From: Acanthochlamys bracteata
Lineage: Eukaryota; Streptophyta; Magnoliopsida; Pandanales; Velloziaceae
NCBI GenBank assembly: GCA_019914995.1
Contig: CM034130.1
Coordinates: 6,014,001-6,078,000 of the forward strand
Direction: 5' to 3'
Length of the DNA stretch: 64,000 nucleotides
The notes below the pieces were generated by a model. That model ran no database searches and was not told where the DNA came from. It worked only from the letters and a program-made list of their open reading frames with translations. The position numbers were made by a program, and so were the translations under genes. Below are positions 61,989-64,000 of the stretch, piece by piece (the first letter of the stretch is position 1; each line of letters begins with the position of its first letter).

Positions 61989-62790
61989 CTTCCAATATCC
62001 TCTGCAACAACGGCCTGCAACAGCAGTTACATAAACATCTTGAGCTGTTAGTACTCTAGATTCCAATTTTGTTAGAACGGCTGATTGGTGGCATTTCCGG
62101 CTCTATCAAGCTCCAGTTGGGACACTGAAATGAATGTTATGATTAAAATATCATATTAGGGTAATGCATATGATACACTTAACTTGTAATTGATAGTGGT
62201 ACGAATTCGCATAGTCTACCATTCTCAGGTGTTGCAATTGCTAGCAACTCTGAAGCTGCTACCTCAACTGCTGTAGCAACAAAGTCTGATCCCTGCAAAA
62301 GTTGGATAGATAAACTTGTAGGTTATTCTGGTACACTTTAGCACATTGAATTGTTAGACATTTCCAGATTATGACGTTTGTTTTTAAATAAAACAGGAGA
62401 TGAACTAAGCAGTGGAAAATACAATTCTTAATAGGCATACAATGGCTGGTTTAAAAAGAGAAAATATCAGAACATGATTTAGCATACTACTTGACATGCA
62501 GTGCTAATGAAAATAACAATGCTTAATAGGCCACTCATGTCACAGGGTCAGAAAAAGGATAAAAGCCTTGAATAGGAAATACAAAACTAATATTCCTATC
62601 ACCAAACAAATTAAAGAACAAAAAAGTAAATAACATTGGAGAAGTAACTCACAAATCGTCGAATGCATTCCCTTCCCAGGATCACCAGCAGAAAAAGAAC
62701 CACATTGCCCGTAATACTTTAACCAATATTCCTCATTTATGGAAGTCTTGAGGACTTCTGTATAAAAATTCCCATTACCTCCTCCAGGTT
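61989..62790 (-). pseudogene. Decayed exons of an unidentified gene
   Basis: Three exon-like blocks on the minus strand. About 62790-62656 translates with EVLKTSINEEYWLKYYGQCG then SFSAGDPGKG. 62292-62184, bounded by TTTTGCAG and a GTTAAG donor, gives DFVATAVEVAASELLAIATP. 62124-61989, bounded by CATTTCAG and GTAGTT, begins SQLELDRAGNATNQ, meets a stop, and after a one-base shift continues LTKLESRVLTAQDVYVTAVA before another shift. Preserved splice edges with shifted frames indicate a dead gene copy. The family was not recognised. Confidence 0.5.
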
Positions 62791-62989
62791 AATCATAAGC
62801 ATATGAGTGTTATATATTTTTATAGTACAATGTAGCTTACTATTGCATTTATATAGGAAATATGTCTTGCTGATGTCGCTTGTCAAACACTCAGAGGACT
62901 TTTAGGCCAACACAAGAATGTATGCTATCACCCTCCAGATTTTGATCGAGCTTCTAGATTTAGAGAAAGTAAAGAACTATTCAACTATA

Positions 62990-63520
62990 TGTTGGATATC
63001 AAACCACATTGATGAGGTTTTCAGCAACCAGTCCACAATCAGCTGCTGGTTGTACTATTTAGTCCAACACAGCTGCCTAAGGCGGTTAATGGACTGAAAA
63101 GGCAATTGGGATGAACAGGTATCAGGATAGTTATTGTACAAATAGATCCTCTGGATAGTAACTACATGCCAACAACCAGTAGGGCAGTTATGCTAGCGAA
63201 CCCGTGCCAAGAGATTAGTTACCAGGATGAAGAATTGCGTAGGGCAGTTAGGCATACAAATGGATTGGCATCCTTAGGAAAATTATCTGACATCCTATAC
63301 ATATAAGTGTTTGACCAAAAGTGTTAGATTGCAAACCAACTCTGTACGCTTATCAAACAGTGATCTTTCTTTTAATATGATCACGATCTGTAGAAACTTT
63401 TATTTCCACATTATCTTTGTGCAGTTTGTGTTTAAGTTATTTATATCTGAGATCTCAACTTGAATTGTAAAATGTGCCAAAATGTCCCACTGTATTTAAC
63501 TATCTAACAGGCACATCATT
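62990..63520 (+). mobile_element. 5' LTR of a Ty1-copia retrotransposon (approximate limits)
   Basis: Begins TGTTGGATATCAAACCAC, a typical copia LTR start, and contains a TATA-like ATACATATAAG near 63298. It ends just before a primer-binding site. The 3' LTR would lie beyond the window, so the right limit is inferred from the PBS and the left from the TG. Confidence 0.5.
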
Positions 63521-63525
63521 GTAAC

Positions 63526-63537
63526 TGGTATCAAAGT
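63526..63537 (+). other. Primer-binding site for initiator tRNA-Met
   Basis: TGGTATCAAAGT matches the tRNA-Met primer site TGGTATCAGAG with one substitution. Its position between the LTR and gag is as expected for Ty1-copia elements. Confidence 0.6.
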
Positions 63538-63551
63538 TTATGATTTTGCCG

Positions 63552-63905
63552 ATGACAAATAAATTTGAGATTGAAAATCTTAATGAAAGCAACTATCCAT
63601 TGTGAAGGATGAAGATTTTGACAATTCTAACCAAAAAAAATTATTTTGCCACGCTAGAGAATCGGCCTGCAAATATGGTAAATGATAGATGACAAAAAGA
63701 TGAAGAAAATATTATGACAAGTCTTCATCTTACGTTAGCTGACCATGTGCTACTGAGTGTCATGGCAAGCTAAAAAAAGTGCATACGAAGAAGACAAGAG
63801 AACATGCTTTCTTTATGCAAGTTTGTATTTTCTTCCACGTGCTAGAAACATCATATGTTGCGGACCATCTTAACTCAATGAAGTTTCCAAATTTTTAGTT
63901 TGCAG
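63552..63905 (+). pseudogene. Broken copia gag
   Basis: From ATG 63552 the translation begins MTNKFEIENLNESNYPL and meets a stop at codon 18. The same and shifted frames continue with MKILTILTKKNYFATLE, then DEENIMTSLHLTLADHVLLS and VMAS. This is the pattern of the copia Gag (UBN2-type) N-terminus. Several stops make it non-functional. The rest of the element is outside the window or lost. Confidence 0.65.
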
Positions 63906-64000
63906 CACTAGAGAAAAATATGCATTTGGCTGTGCTTTTGGGAAAAGCACTTTTCAACATTTTAACTTATTTTTTTCAATAAAGCTTCTGTAACATTCTA

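Noticed and set aside
1-64000. CRISPR arrays, operons, phage or bacterial mobile elements
   Set aside because: Spliced plant genes throughout; the direct repeats seen are tandem duplications or transposons, not spaced arrays.

Overview
The window is nuclear DNA from a flowering plant, most likely a eudicot. Genes have short exons and GT-AG introns, intergenic DNA is very AT-rich and full of small DNA-transposon remnants, and the recognisable proteins are plant-specific (NGATHA-like B3 factor, PsaO, GIR-type EAR repressor, PLS-DYW and PPR4-type PPR proteins). The species cannot be named from this sequence alone. No prokaryotic features, rRNA, tRNA or CRISPR were seen.

Layout. 0.2-5.8 kb: a complete five-exon cationic amino acid transporter (+). 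About 10.3-11.4 kb: a decayed PLS-DYW pentatricopeptide pseudogene (+). 15.1-15.9 kb: a two-exon NGATHA-like B3 repressor (-) with a TATA box. 21.4-22.2 kb: a four-exon psaO for photosystem I (+), whose 3' flank has a second copy near 18.1 kb. 27.4-35.4 kb: a small membrane-anchored coiled-coil protein gene (+) whose roughly 7 kb second intron holds a decayed endogenous pararetrovirus (30.1-33.6 kb). 36.6-42.2 kb: a scattered pseudogene of a PPR4-like RRM+PPR protein (+). 50.2-50.6 kb: a single-exon GIR1/GIR2-like EAR repressor (+). 53.7-56.8 kb: an SR-like RRM/CCHC/RS gene (-) with stops and a frameshift but an intact RRM. 57.5-59.8 kb: a cluster of hAT-like elements, one nested in another. 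62.0-62.8 kb: decayed exons of an unidentified gene (-). 63.0-64.0 kb: a 5' LTR and broken gag of a Ty1-copia element that runs off the right edge.

The intact genes do not form a pathway: amino acid transport, leaf/seed growth control, photosystem I, an unknown small membrane protein and epidermal-cell repression. The order NGAL - small coiled-coil gene - GIR resembles a known Arabidopsis gene neighbourhood (recalled, not searched), which suggests an old conserved block expanded here by transposons, a pararetrovirus and dead gene copies. The most unusual content is the pararetrovirus inside a host intron, with three consecutive ORFs joined by ATGA overlaps, and the nested hAT elements with matching 8-bp target duplications.
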